The notes: generated from the letters alone by a model not told the origin. DNA of 64,000 nt from Symsagittifera roscoffensis (GCF_963678635.1 NC_087071.1:13093088-13157087); one strand, 5' to 3'. Shown: positions 11,195-23,727, counted from the stretch's first letter. Numbers and translations: made by a program.

Positions 11195-14065
11195 TTGGGG
11201 GTAACAATTCGAAAACAGTACCAAGGGGCTGAATAGTTAGTGATATCCAAAATTTGCTTGTAGGTAGTCTTAAATTCCAACCAAAAGCAGTTATCGTCTT
11301 TAAAGGTGCGTGATAGTTGCCGGACACCATCTTCAAAGTATTGAGCAAGCACCCTACGTTGAATCGAGGGCAATTTAGGATAGTGCATGTAAACTTGCTT
11401 GAGATCACGCAGAATCCAATATTGATTCAAGCTCTAGAAGTTTTCATAAAGTCTTTTTGAATAAGAAAACCTAAAAACTGAGACATTTAGTCGTGAAAAA
11501 ATAAATAGTCAAATATCTTGCCTCGGCGAAGCCTTTTACCGAATGTTTTCATTAAACCTGAAACAAAAATATCAAAAAATTATCAGCTGTAAAACGAGGG
11601 AATGAATACACGAGTTGAATTCTTTTAATCTAATTTACCCGCTGGCTTTTCAACAAAAAAAGCTAATGATTTGTCTGCAAAAACATGTTAGAATTTCCCT
11701 CAGCAAAAAAAACATCTAATTCATTGGAAACTTCCTAGGGGTAAACATGTTTTTCTGGAGAGAAAATACCGAACAATTTTTACTCGGTAGTTCTGTGTAC
11801 AGTAAGTTTCCAAAATGCAGTTAAAAACTCAGAAAGAAAAATTGTTTAGCGTAGCTGTCTTAACTTTCAGGGAAGACAAAATATTTAACATAAGATGGCT
11901 TGTCTTATAACGTAGTGCCGTCAATAAATCCGAGCCATAATCTGCCGTGTCATAATCATCCGATGCTACAACTAAGAAAAAGCTTTCACAAAGGTTTCGT
12001 TTTCTATTTTCTCGCTTCGGTCAACAATTTGAGTTGCAGGGGTTGACCTTTTTTATGAAAAGCTTATCATGTTATTCCATATGCATTCATTTCATTGAAA
12101 AACTCAAACAGATTTCAAAAAAATTTTTATTTCCTCAAAACATATTCTTTGGGCTTTGAATTTTTTTTTGGTGTTTTCGGTGACCTTAAGGCTCCCTGGT
12201 TTCTTTTAAAGAAAAGTAATTGTAAAATAAAAAAGTCTACCCGTAAACAAAAACTCACTTTATGCCGTACACGTATGCAAAGTTCATATATTATTTTCTA
12301 TGGCAATCCTGATTCGATGGTCTTGATTTGAAAAAAACCTTCGTCTCAATAAAAAACTCTATCTTGCAAATAATTTTTGAGCGGACTATATTCACACTGT
12401 TCAACAGCTTTTGATAGACTTTGCAATTTGTAGAAGTAAAACTAATCAATCAATTTTGGTTATTTAACCCCAAAAAGAAAGTCATCTCAGTCCAATGGCC
12501 ATTGTGGGAAAAATTCAGAGCATCATGGCCAGATCATGGAAGTTCGCAAACCGCAACTGCTTCAAAATCAAAATCTCTCAATTGCAATCATCACCTTTTT
12601 TCGGCCAACATTTTATTAGGTTTAAAGTTTTTGAATATCAAATCTGATTGGCTGAATTACACTAAAAATCAATTTTTAACATTCGATTCCCCAATCGAGG
12701 ACGCCACTTGCAATGGTGCTAGATAAAAAAGACAGTAGGACATTAAAAAGACTGATATTAGGACAAAAAATGAGACTTAAGCCAAGTAAATTGAGATGAT
12801 CGAAATCAAGCGAAGTATATTTTTTTAGAAATACATTTGGAGCATTCGGGATCTCTTCAACTACGCCCCTTGCAAACTATCCTGCCCTTGCTACGAGATG
12901 AAAAAAAATCAGCACATTCGCACTAATTTTGTATAGGGGCAGCTATTCGAAAATAATTACCAGGGGAGTAGTTAGAGGTAACCAGAATTTGCGTATAAGG
13001 TTGTTTTAAAGTCCAAACAAAAGCGGTTATTGTCTTAAAAGCAGTGTGTTAATTGCCAGGCATCGTCTTCCAAGTATTGAGCAAGCAGCCTACGTTGAAT
13101 CGACGAGAGTTTAGGATTGAGTGAGTACACCAAAATTGATTCCAGCTCTAGAACTTTTTCATGAAAACCTTCTGAATAGAAAACCTACCCGTTCAATTAA
13201 ACTCAAAATTAAAACATTAAAAGTGAATATAGACATTGTCGAAAATGCCTTATTAATTCAAACAAAAATGGCCACCTCTAAGAAGATTTTTGCCGAATTT
13301 ATTCGTTAAAACTGAAGCAAAAGAAAACTAATTCTGCCGTACAACGAGAGAATGAATACAGAAATAGAGCTCTTTTGATTTAATTTACCTTTTGGTTTAT
13401 CAACAAGAAAAGCTACTGAACCGTTTGAAAGAACGAATTAGAATTTCCCTAAGCAAAAAAACAGACGCAGTGATGTCAATTCCTCCAAACCAGAATCTGT
13501 GTCGTGATCATACGATGCTAAAACCAGGAAAATGTCTTACGAAGGTTTCGTTTTGAATTTTATTGCCTCTGTATACCATTTGAGCTGCCGGAATTGGCCT
13601 CCTTTCAGTTAAAATTGCTTGTAATCTAATTCCATAATCAATTTATTTATGAGAAAAAAGGTTGTCTTCCAAATTTCAATATATATTTTTTGGACTTTCA
13701 ATTTATTTTTCTGTTGGCAAAAACCCGTAGGCAAAAACTTTCTGTTGTGCCCTAAACTTGTGCAAATTTCGTTTTTAAATTTTCATGGCAATTTTTTGAT
13801 GCGATGGTCTTGATTTGAACAAAAACTTTGCCTGAAAAAAAATTCTACCTGGAGAACAAAATCAACAGACTACCTTTAGACTTTTTAGTCAGCTTTTGAT
13901 AGATCTTTTGTGAATTGTAGAAGGAAAATTAATCAATCAATCTGGATTATATAGTCGTAGAAAGAAGCCAAAAATAGCCATTATGAGTACATTTCAAAAC
14001 CATCATGGCCAAATCATGAAAACTCGCAAACAGCAACTGCTTCAAACCCTAAAAATCTCAATTGC
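11195..14065 (+). repeat. Two diverged units of a host tandem repeat, about 1.75 kb period
   Basis: 11195-12830 and 12935-14065 are colinear. Both contain an ATTGAGCAAGCA-CCTACGTTGAATCGA stretch (11338 and 13076), CAGCTGTAAAACGAG-GGAATGAATACA-like DNA (11583 and 13330), and CCATCATGGCCAAATCATG-like DNA (12525 and 14001). The end of the first unit also matches 4030-4200, so at least three partial units existed before the retrotransposon entered. The short frame at 11176-11430 (minus) lies in this repeat and has no recognised content. The function is unknown. Confidence 0.75.
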
Positions 14066-15166
14066 GAACCTCACTTTAAAAAAAAACAACTCGAGTATCT
14101 GAACCCAGCTTCATCTTTAAAATTTGAAGAATAAAAATACGAATCGGATGTTGCATATTGTGTGTTTGTTTTAGGGAAGTCAAATTTGAGGAAGTTTTTT
14201 TTAAGAACTCACCGATGCTCTCAGTTATGCATGACAAAAAACTAGCGCTAGCAAACAAATCTTTGAATTGAATTTATTTTTGTTTGAGTGGGGATGATTT
14301 TTTGAAAGTGAGTTCTACCATTGAAATTAAATTTAAAAAAATGATAGTTTTGTAGGTCAAAATAGGAAAGTTGAGAAAAAAGACCTCAAAAAATTAGACC
14401 AAATATTTAATCGTCTGATCTTGAAGCCGGATCCAGTATTTTAAAATACATGATTTGAACTTTTTTCGGTCCCTCAAGATTTATGGACTTGAATAATGTT
14501 TTTAATTTTTAAACGGGTTTCATCAATTATATGTTCAGACAAGTTTCTTATGTCTGGGCCAACTTACTTTGCAGACAAAAGTTTAATCTTACATCACACA
14601 AAATGATAGTAATATTTTCTATTCCAGATCAAGAACGATGATTTTTTTTCCAAAGGTTGTTTGAAACTTATGAAAGCATCTATTTGTATATTAAGCATTA
14701 GTTTAAGCTGGATACGTTTTCATTTGCTATTGACAGTGACGTTTTTTTATCAGAGTTAAAAAAGGGGCCAAAAACGAATCCTTCTTAACCACCGTGGTGG
14801 AAGAGGAGGGACTGTGTTGCACTAAAACAAGGTTAAAACTCGGCTTCTGCAGATCAAACATCAAGGTGAGCAAAAATGTTGAAAAGATTCGTATTTTTTC
14901 AATTGTGTGTAGAAATAATTAAACCAATTTCACTGATAAGATAAATAGGTTATCTTTAGTTAAAAGTAATTTTGTTGCAAAAAAAAACAATTTTATTGAA
15001 ACATATAACCAATTACAGAGTATAAATACGGCACAATGATTGAGCACTAAGAAATAATTTTAGTGAACGATAGTTATGAAAGTGCTTACCTCTAACAAGT
15101 TTACTAGATGACACTGTAACTCAATTAAAAGTACTTTCCATTTTTCAACCAAAATACACGATTCTC
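14066..15166. other. Intergenic stretch, no gene recognised
   Basis: AT-rich DNA with no open frame of note and no repeat I could pair inside the window. A slightly GC-richer patch around 14790-14860 has no recognisable coding content. Confidence 0.55.
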
Positions 15167-15465
15167 ATTGAACTGAAAACTAAAGTTTAGTATCGGGGCC
15201 TTCTTTACAATTTCCGTTAACGGCAAATAAATGAAGAAAAACAAAGTTGAGGCCGTCTGAAAATTAGGAAAATTGAATATCTCTTTTCAACGAACATCCA
15301 AAAAACAATCGTTCCTCAAAGACTCAAATAAGCAATTGTGTCACCAATATACAAGCAATACGATCCGGAGCTACAAGAGAATTGCAAGTCTTTCTCAATA
15401 ACTGGTGCATAATCAAAAATTTTATAGAAATCTTTTATACAAAAAAAATAAATGAATATCTTTTG
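15167..15465 (+). repeat. 299-bp direct repeat, left copy
   Basis: Practically identical to 17349-17648; I see only a one-base change in a poly-A run. It starts ATTGAACTGAAAACTAAAG and ends GAATATCTTTTG. The pair encloses 1.9 kb that contains the foldback element. There is no TG...CA border, primer site or coding interior, so these are unlikely to be LTRs. Confidence 0.95.
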
Positions 15466-16220
15466 CCGCTTTCGGCGCTGTCGGAGAAATCTTTACAATC
15501 TGCAACTGTTTAATTCTCATCCTTTGCATTACTCACATCAAAACTGCCTTCGAGAAAATTAAGCTGAAAGTGCGGGCAGCAAAGACTGCTCTTTTCGGAT
15601 CTGCTTAAGAGTTAACTTAACAGTTTCATCGCATTAGAGGTGTGTGTCGATTATTGCTATAGAAAAATTGAAAGGAAAAAAATGTTTATTATTTTGCATA
15701 AAGTTTGATTATCAAACAGTTTTGTCAAAAGATAAATATAGCAGAAAACGACTATTGAAAAATTCAGATATCTAGAAAAAGAACGCCAAATAGCAATTTA
15801 ACTTTTAAAATTTTGAAAAACTTTTTCCATTTTGCGTTGTCTCAAGGAAAACCGATAGTTGAAAAAGTCATTGACACGCACCCACCCTTCCGAGCAAGCA
15901 AGCGAATCTAGATAAGAATTCCAAGTTCTCCACAGATCCTTTGTGACTTCCCTATTTTCCATGGCAAAATAGAATCAATAACCCTTGAATAATTTTAATT
16001 TTCCCAAACAATGCTTAGTCAGTTTCTGAAGTTCCTGGTAGTTTAAATCGGATTGCTAAGGTTTCGCAAACATTTTTGGGATAGAAAAACAATGCATCCT
16101 GGATTCTTAACAAAATTAACAAAATGCAGAATTCGTATCTTGACACAGAAAACATCTGAGCGTGCTAGTGCACGCTAACACACAATTTTTTTTGAATTAG
16201 GGGATTTGAATGAGATTTTA
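15466..16220. other. Non-coding stretch between direct repeat and foldback element
   Basis: AT-rich DNA including a palindromic CGCTTTCGGCG-type patch at 15467 and a short GTGCTAGTGCACGCTAACAC patch at 16160. No gene or further element is recognised. Confidence 0.55.
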
Positions 16221-17331
16221 TTGTTCCGACTTTCGTAACGAAAGTAACGGAACATTTGTGCTCGGGGTGGGGTTTTCACAAATTCCGACTTTTTAACTAG
16301 CCATTCTGACGGATTTTTCTTATATCATTTGGAAGCTATTGTTGTCCTGAGCTTAAACTTGAAAAAATATTTTATCTGTGATCATTATTAGTGAAGTTAT
16401 GGGGATTTAAAGATTGCCATTTTGGCCAAATTGGGACAATTAGCGCGTAGTATATTTCGCGCTAGTAGCGCGTAAGCGAGATTTAATCCGTCTTAGAATT
16501 CGTTCTAAATTGGTTCAAGAAAGCTTCTTATATGACTTTCTTGATTTGTTAAGGGAAGCAAAATCTATCACTTTGTACTTATAACTCCAATTTTTTTTTA
16601 AAGATTATTTTCATTTTTTGGATTACGTTGAATTTTTTCATGTTATTACTCTTCCATATACCTAAAAGGCTGTCAGGACATTCAGGGCTTCGGCCTGATT
16701 TGAGTAGTCTTGTTGTACTTGTTTTTTGTTGATTCATAAATAGAGTTTTTGCCAATTTTCTGCAGAATACTTGCGTTAATCGCAAAATTTAGAACTAAAT
16801 TGAAACAAGACTGCTTATATCGGGGCGAAAACCTGAATGTTCGGACTGTTTCTTAAGGTTTATGGAGCAGTAATAACCTAAAAAAATTTAAATGTAATAA
16901 AATAAAATTAATTTTTTTTTCAAAGATTTGAACTTTTTTATGAAAAAGATCACCCCACACGCCATATAAAGTACAAAAGGATAAATTTTGTCTCTTGTAT
17001 CAAATCAATTATGGCAAATCAGCTTCTTTCAACCAAAGTGAAATGATTTCTAAGACGAATTGAATCTCCGCTTACGCGTTAATAACGCGAAATATATCGC
17101 GCTTTAATTGTCCCAAATTGGTTAAAATGGCAATTTTTAACCCCCCATAACACTACGAAAAGTAATCACAGGTGAAATATCTTTTCATATTTAATCTTAC
17201 GACAGCAATACCTTTTGAATAATATACAGTAAAATTGTCAAAATGGCTAGTTACTAAGTCGTAATTTGTCTGAAGAAAAAACCACCCCGAGCACAAATAT
17301 TCCGTTACTTTCGTATCAAAAGTCGGAACAA
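16221..17331. mobile_element. 1.1-kb foldback (fully palindromic) element
   Basis: It begins TTGTTCCGACTTTCGTAACG and ends with the reverse complement, GTCGGAACAA. The two halves are inverted copies almost to the centre near 16790: TAGCGCG...CGCTTACGCG motifs, AATCTATCACTTTG/AAAGTACAAAAGGATAAATT and the CATTCAGG...CCTGAATG pair all mirror each other. No coding sequence is present, so it is non-autonomous. Related arms occur at 45960-46535, 50639-50912 and 50958-51720. The target duplication is unclear. Confidence 0.85.
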
Positions 17332-17348
17332 AAAAATTACAGTGAAAT

Positions 17349-17648
17349 ATTGAACTGAAAACTAAAGTTTAGTATCGGGGCCTTCTTTACAATTTCCGTT
17401 AACGGCAAATAAATGAAGAAAAACAAAGTTGAGGCCGTCTGAAAATTAGGAAAATTGAATATCTCTTTTCAACGAACATCCAAAAAACAATCGTTCCTCA
17501 AAGACTCAAATAAGCAATTGTGTCACCAATATACAAGCAATACGATCCGGAGCTACAAGAGAATTGCAAGTCTTTCTCAATAACTGGTGCATAATCAAAA
17601 ATTTTATAGAAATCTTTTATACAAAAAAAAATAAATGAATATCTTTTG
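17349..17648 (+). repeat. 300-bp direct repeat, right copy
   Basis: Near-identical partner of 15167-15465. It begins 18 bases after the end of the foldback element. Its near identity contrasts with the heavy decay of everything else nearby, so the duplication is recent or is kept alike by gene conversion. Confidence 0.95.
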
Positions 17649-18192
17649 TCGCAAAACCTGCTGAGCCACATTTACAATTGATGCAGTTTTTTTGGCTCCA
17701 AATCTTTCAAAACATCAATTGATAGCAATAACTTTCTAGCTTGCTCATGAATAGATTTTTCCAAAGCATTCTATCTTATTGATCATAAGCTTCTACAACA
17801 AAAAGTTGAAGTTTTGAATTTAAAAAAAGAATTGATGAAATGTTTCATCGGCAATCGACAACAGAAAGCAATAGTCAACAACATTGAATCAAGTTGGACA
17901 TCATTGCACCAAAGTGTCACTCTAGTCTGTATATCTGCGATTTAACCAAGCAGTTACCGACCTCATGTAAACTACGTTTGTTAGCATTCATAACATTTGA
18001 ACAATAAAGAACTGAAATTGTTTCTTTTATCGAAAAACATGGGTAAAAATATGAAAAAAAAACAATCAATGAATTTAGATCAATATAATGATTGAATAAA
18101 ACATTAATCCGAACTATCTCGCGGTGATATTAGATCCAAGAGAATTAAAACAATTCTAAAAAAATTGGCGTGCTTCTATCAAACTTCTACTA
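17649..18192. other. Intergenic stretch, no gene recognised
   Basis: AT-rich DNA. No open frame, RNA or repeat is recognised between the right direct repeat and the palindromic MITE. Confidence 0.55.
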
Positions 18193-18611
18193 CAGTGCTG
18201 ATTTAAATTAACCGGACACAACGCGTTAAACTTCAAGATTACAACGCATTTTTCTCAAATTGGGTTGACGTTAGGTGAAAACTTATGAATTTTAGCAGAA
18301 TTAATCTGGTGTAATTTGTTTTGCGAATTTCGGTTCTGAATTTTTGATTTACTAAGAAAAGCCAAAATGACCCATTTTTTGGGGTAAAATTTCGGACCGG
18401 AATTTCGCAAAACAAATTACACCATATTAAATTCTAAGCAAGTTGTTGAATTCTACACCATATTAAATTCTAAGCAAGTTAAGCACATTGCTGAAATTCT
18501 AAGCAAGTTTTGTCTTCATAAGTTTTCACCTAAACTCAACCCAATTTAAGAAAAACGCGTTTTACATTTCAAGTTCAACGCGTTTTGTCCGGTTAATTTA
18601 AATCAGCTCTG
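18193..18611. mobile_element. Palindromic Tc1/mariner-type MITE, short form
   Basis: Terminal inverted repeats start CAGTGCTGATTTAAATTAAC and the element is bounded by TA on both sides (18191-18192 and 18612-18613), the insertion signature of Tc1/mariner transposases. The arms mirror each other over most of the 419 bases (ACGCGTT, CAAATTGGGTT, TAGGTGAAAACTTATGAA and their complements). A 26-base internal piece with ATTCTAAGCAAGTT is repeated in the right arm (18430-18510). No coding capacity. Confidence 0.9.
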
Positions 18612-19239
18612 TACACTTTAAAATCGAAACCTTTAGTTGAAATTAATTTATTTGTTTTTATATCCTGGAAAAACACCCTGAGTTACTTTTTCTGACGTAA
18701 CTTATTAATGAAGTGGTCAAACCGCAAAAAGAGCTTTAAAGCATTTGATAATTTAAAAAAAAGACTATTTACAAAAATAGTCGGATTTATACAATAAAAA
18801 AAAACTACTGAAAAATAAAATGCGTTTTTGTCAAAAATGAGGCCAAATCTGTTCTCAAAACAAAATTGCTACACCTGATATTTCTTTATTAATTTTCAGG
18901 TAGTTTTTGATGTAATTACAATTAAATTCGGCCCAAAATCGTTTGTTGTTCGCGAAATACTGCCAATATTTATAAACATGATGCTAACATAAACATTGTT
19001 GAAAAAAGATAAATTTTTCAATGATTGTTTTGGATCTAGAGTAGATTTTAAAGTGCTTGAAATGAAAATGTTAATCAAAAATTAGAGGTTTTTTCAGACA
19101 AAATCAAATTCAAATATAATCGCGGTGCCCTTTTCTTACGTAATTGTTTGCTTACTTTGGTTTGTGAAAATTACAGTAACCTTCCCAGAGTCAAAACATC
19201 TAGTGATCATGCATCACAACTTGCCCACTAAGTTTTTTT
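18612..19239. other. Intergenic stretch, no gene recognised
   Basis: AT-rich DNA with no recognised feature; the short open frame on the minus strand at 18896-19078 is lysine/asparagine/isoleucine-rich and looks random. Confidence 0.5.
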
Positions 19240-19700
19240 CAGCGCTATCAGCACTTTTATTTGAATCTCAAAACTAGCAATAATAATTTTCAAATGCCAC
19301 TCTATAGGCTCCATACTTACAACTATCAAAATCAATTTTTTTCTCTCACTTCCGAGGCTACAATAAAAGTCATCATTGATTTTTTATTATGCTAGGAGCA
19401 TATCAAACGTCGAAATCAAAATTTTTTTCTCCTTTCCTCGGCGACGATCAAAATCACTATTATTTTTCAAATATTCTCCAATAAATCAAAGTAGTTACGG
19501 CGAATATGCTTCACTATTGCTGTGATATTTTTTTTATCATAAACGCTATTTTTCTTTGTCGCAAAAAAATTAGCTATTTTGCTTTTTGTGACAGCGAATC
19601 ACAGGTGATTTCAGATGATTTGAATAGAAGAAACAAAACAAATTGTTTTCAATGGGTTGCCAATTTTTTACCTACAGATTTTTTTAGTGCTCTTAATCAG
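19240..19700 (+). repeat. Diverged dispersed repeat, copy 1
   Basis: It is colinear with 21320-21690 at moderate identity: TATAGGCTCCATACTTACAA versus TATAGGCGCCATATTAACAA, then TCTCCAATAA-TCAAAGTAGTTAC versus TCTCCAATAATTTGAAGTAG. The copies differ in small indels, so the family is old. No coding content is seen. Confidence 0.65.
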
Positions 19701-20099
19701 TTTATTTTTTAACAAGTACTCCATTTAAACCAGTTTTGTGCCCCTCCCGAACACTATATAAAACTTTAAAAAATTATCTCCCCTATATGTACTGGTTAGA
19801 ACTACTATCAAATTTATAAAAATTATAAATTGTTTTCTGGTTTTCAGAACAATCACATATATTCTGCTAGAATAAAACTTCTTCGATCAGATGACCTCCT
19901 TTCCTTCCAAATCCAGGCCAATCCATTTTGCATTGTTCCTCGAGGAAGTGAAATAGACTGTTGAAAAATGGCCTTTGGAGTTGAAACACTGCGATCAACA
20001 AAAAAAAACTTTCGAATCGACTGCTAATCATGAACGGAATAGTTCTAAATCATTTACAATAACCGGCAAAGCTTAAATTTCATTAGCTAAAGGTCCAGA

Positions 20100-20500
20100 A
20101 TACGAATACTCAAGATCGCTAGCTGCTTGGAACAAGTCTCAGAATATGACGATACAAAAGAGCTACGTGTATACTAGAAAAATTGATTGGTGATTTAAAA
20201 CACGAAAAGATTCTCAAAGATTTTCAAATTGAAGAAATAGCAATCAAAAACAATGTATTTGATAGAAAAAAAACTATCAATCTAGTCGCGGAGGGATACA
20301 AATCAAAATGGCTCAATGCACTCCCTCTGAAACTATACATCTTCAAACGGACCAGATCTGATTTCAGAGATGGTATATCACTCAGATACGGATGGGAAAC
20401 TGAGAACATGCCAATGGCATTTGCATGCGGGAAACAGTTCACAAGCGCACAATCAATTCCTTATCCAAAAAACTACATCCTCATCAGACAAAATTAGGTA
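20100..20500 (+). pseudogene. C-terminal fragment of an invertebrate reverse-transcriptase-type element protein
   Basis: The 104-aa frame at 20183-20497 contains K-W-L-N-A-L-P-L-K, then F-R-D-G-I-S-L-R-Y-G-W, then F-A-C-G-K-Q-F-T and a final I-R-Q-N. I recall this order (S-W-L-x-x-L-P-L, F-R-D-x-L-x-L-R-Y-G-W, C-x-C-G-x-x-F-x-x-x-H-A, R-H-N) from the tail of unclassified RT-bearing proteins in cnidarians and other invertebrates. The His of the last motif and part of the Cys cluster are lost. Upstream DNA from 20100 keeps weak similarity but is full of stops. The exact element class is not determined. Confidence 0.55.
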
Positions 20501-21319
20501 CACACATTATTAGACGGCGTATGTTACCTGAAAACTTTACTCAATCGGAAACTTGATTGCCTGATTCTTATTGAAATTTATTTTGAAAGTTTTCTGAATT
20601 AGGGAATACAGTGCCATTATTGACATTATTTTGAAACTAAGACTTTTGTCTCGCGAAAACCATCATCTTACGCCATAAAATATAATTCAATTTTTTTTAT
20701 TTTCACAAATTTTTTTCACAATTGAAAATGGAAACTTTTTTGTTATAAATTTTTTAAAAATTTTTGTTTTTTAAAATATGAAATTAAAAATTATCATTAT
20801 TGTCTTGTGTATTCGGAAAAAAAATCTTGCATTATCTAATTATGAAGCAATGTTATTCACTCAAAAAACTTAGCTTACCTGCGTTGTGTATCCTGTGTTT
20901 AAAATTTATCTTGAATTACTTTATTCTGAAGCGATGTATTTCACTAAAAGCTCGGCCAATTTATAGCAATTTAACCTTCTGAAAACTCGGTCAAATCAAA
21001 ATCACGCATAAGAATTAAAGATTTACACCATCAAAAAGAAGACTACCGGAAATGTTATCGGGGCCATGAACAGAGGAACTGGATCAGGCAAGTATTACAA
21101 TAGGCCAGATAAAACGACCTTCAAGTAGACTGATGCCCAGATATGGTTTTGGTTTGCAGGAAACGGCCAATGAAAGATGATCAAGTTGCTCACTTAAACA
21201 ATACTGAAATTAATAACGATGAACGAATTTTTCGGATCTAGATCAGGTGTTGAGATGCTCAAATTGAAAACGCCAAAGAACGATTTTAAAGACTTGAGAT
21301 TTTTCATTTTTGAGCAAGA
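20498..21319. other. Mostly empty stretch with one broken coding-like frame
   Basis: AT-rich DNA. At about 21033-21190 one plus frame reads as a plausible peptide (N-R-G-T-G-S-G-K-Y-Y, later I-W-F-W-F-A-G-N-G-Q) with an in-frame TAG and TGA. This could be a small pseudogene fragment; its family is unknown to me. The rest shows nothing. Confidence 0.3.
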
Positions 21320-21690
21320 TCCACTTCAAAAATCAGCACTCCTAATTGAACTACAAAAATAGCAATAACAGTTTTAAAATGCTATGTATAGGCGCCATAT
21401 TAACAAATGTCAAAATCAACGAAAATTATTTCCACTCCCAAAGCTACAAAAAAAGTAACCATTATTTTTCAATTAAGCTGAAGGCTTTCTCCAATAATTT
21501 GAAGTAGTTACTGCAAATCTTCATCAAACTTGTGGTGTTATTTTTCAAAATCACAAACGCTACTAGTCAAAAACGTAACTAGTTTTTCTGTGCTTCCTTT
21601 TTACGATAGCAAGCATTTATTGATTTACGATGTTTTGAAATGAAGAGACAAAAAAAATCATAATATCGGTCAAAAATCCCCATCATTTTC
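21320..21690 (+). repeat. Diverged dispersed repeat, copy 2
   Basis: Partner of 19240-19700, about 2 kb away in the same orientation; see that entry for the shared blocks. Confidence 0.65.
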
Positions 21691-22860
21691 TTCTAAGTGG
21701 GTAAAGCACAAAGAGATCAGGGGAGTATGCAGTTACACACGAATGTAGGCGGTCTTTATATTGATACCCTTTCTTTCGAAAATCAGTAGACTTTTATTGA
21801 TACCACTTTTTTTGAAAATCAGTAAGAAAAATTTTGCTAAAAATGATGAAATTTTCAAAGCGTCTCAAAAAAATAAAATAAAAAACGCAATCCATACACT
21901 TTCCTAAAAGTTGTTTTTATCAAACAGGAGTTTTAGGCAAACATGCAAGCCAAGAAGTACATATGAAACTCAAATTAGCAAATGAACACAATTTACGAAG
22001 CGGTACCAAGGCCGACAATCTTTGAGCAGACACCAGTGTAATCGTCCAGAGCAAGCGTAATCTTTTGATAACAGAAACAAAAACAAATATACATGATGTT
22101 GTGATTTGATTGCAATTTCCTACTGATTGCTTTCTCTGCAATATCTTTAAACCAACTAAAAAAAATTTTATCAAAGATTTTTTTGCTTAGAAAAAATCTG
22201 TTGATAAGAGGTGAAAACATCTATAAAAATACAATAATACTAAAAATGTTTCATGCTAGTTACATCAAGTTTCTGATATCGGAATTTGTTTTGCAGGTTA
22301 AACTACTTCCAATGATATTTATTTTACTGATGTCAACTATATTACAGATTTCATTTTGAAAATGGTTCTGAGAATAAAACCACAACTATAAAACACTTAA
22401 GAATTTACATTATAATTCAACAGAAAATAAAATTAAGCTAAATTAAGAAAAATTGGAGGTTAGTCACTGGATCACCGGAACTTGGTCTGGTTTTCATGTT
22501 AGTGACTGAAAACTGTAACAGTGTAGCAGTAGTTGTGAAACATCATCAACAATTCTTTGATGAGATTCGCTGCTTAGCATTTCTTCTCTCAAACGAAAGA
22601 AATTGCAATTCGCGATGACAGGTTATACAACAAAAATTGAATCAAGCTGGTCAGAAAAATCCGCTCCGTCATTTTAAGCGCCCTTTCAAGTCATTCGCCT
22701 GTTTTTTTCTGAAACTCAGTTATTGAAACAGGCAATAGACGATGCTACTGCACGCCATGTTTTTGGGGCAGTTTTATTAACTGATATCATATGAAGTGGG
22801 AGACACCTGAATTGGGACACATTCTGAAGCAAGGAAGACTTAGAAAACTAAATCGAATAT
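21691..22860. other. Intergenic stretch with weak coding-like island
   Basis: No gene is recognised. At 22438-22620 frames are open on both strands (plus about 60 codons without an initiating ATG, minus about 45 codons) in DNA a little GC-richer than its surroundings. Neither frame shows a known motif, so I do not call a gene. The end at about 22860 is where the minus-strand retroelement is cut off. Confidence 0.4.
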
Positions 22861-22861
22861 A

Positions 22862-23515
22862 CCTCAGCATCGACAAAACGTTTAATTTTGCCTTTCCACT
22901 AAGCCATTCGTCTGGGGATGGTATGTCGTGGAGTGATCTTGAGCCACCTGTGAACGTCTCATGAGCTCTTTCGTAAGTTCTCCCACGAAAGCTGTTCCGT
23001 TATCCGATTGAAACCTCATCGGACAACCATGTCTCGCTATCCACGTATTGATTAGGTGATCGCACGTCTCGTCTGCTGAGGCAGTTATGCAGGGCACGGC
23101 CTCTGCATACTTCGTGAAGTGGTCTATCATGACCAAGACCTGATTATAGCCACTCTCTGTCCTAGATATTTTCTGGTGGTCAAATGTACCACCTCGTTGA
23201 ATTCAGATGACTCGATCGACTGCAAGGGAAATCGCAATTTCCTTGGATCCTTGACCTGTTGGCATGACAGACATGCTGTTACCCACTTCTCGCATGCCTT
23301 TTTCATTCCAGGCCACTCAAAGCGCTTCAGGATCCTCTAGTATACTTTGTCAATTCCCGATGGCCCATCTGATCATGCGACTTGAATAAAAGTTCTGTCT
23401 GATAGAGTTGCGGCAACACTATCGCGTTATATTTGTACAGGACTTTGTCTTCTTTTCTTCTCTTGCAGGCCACGATCCCGTCCCTGTTCAGATATAACCT
23501 CCCATCTTTCTGCAT
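22862..23515 (-). pseudogene. Integrase of family B (H2C2 finger and truncated DDE core)
   Basis: At 23515-23327 the finger region shows L-F-K-S-H-D-Q-M-G-H-R-E-L, the two His of the HHCC finger. The core at 23136-22882 has M-I-D-H-F-T-K-Y-A-E-A (first Asp), Q-S-D-N-G-T-A-F-V-G (second Asp) and T-N-G-L-V-E-R-Q-N (Glu), spaced exactly D-X35-E. The finger Cys pair and the start of the core fall in the frame-broken interval 23137-23326. The C-terminal domain is absent because the element is cut at about 22862. Confidence 0.88.
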
Positions 23516-23727
23516 ACAGTACTGTCTCAGAATACGGTAAATATCTTCCTCCAGCTCATTTTGTCTAGTGTTCCATTTTCAATCCACCTTTTCAAGTTAA
23601 TAGTCATGCGGTCATTTTTTTTGTGCTCTTAGTAGGTCTGAGAGTCTGTACCTCGCCGTCAAGTAGGTCTTCATGACCCTCAAAAGACTATTCATTTCAT
23701 CTGGCTGATGCGTGTCATCTTCCATCT

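Noticed and set aside
15167-17648. Short LTR (TRIM-like) element bounded by the 300-bp repeats
   Set aside because: No TG...CA ends, primer site or polypurine tract, and the interior is a separate foldback element.
22438-22620. Open frames of about 60 (plus) and 45 (minus) codons
   Set aside because: Both strands are open over the same bases, no start or splice signals decide between them, and no motif is present.
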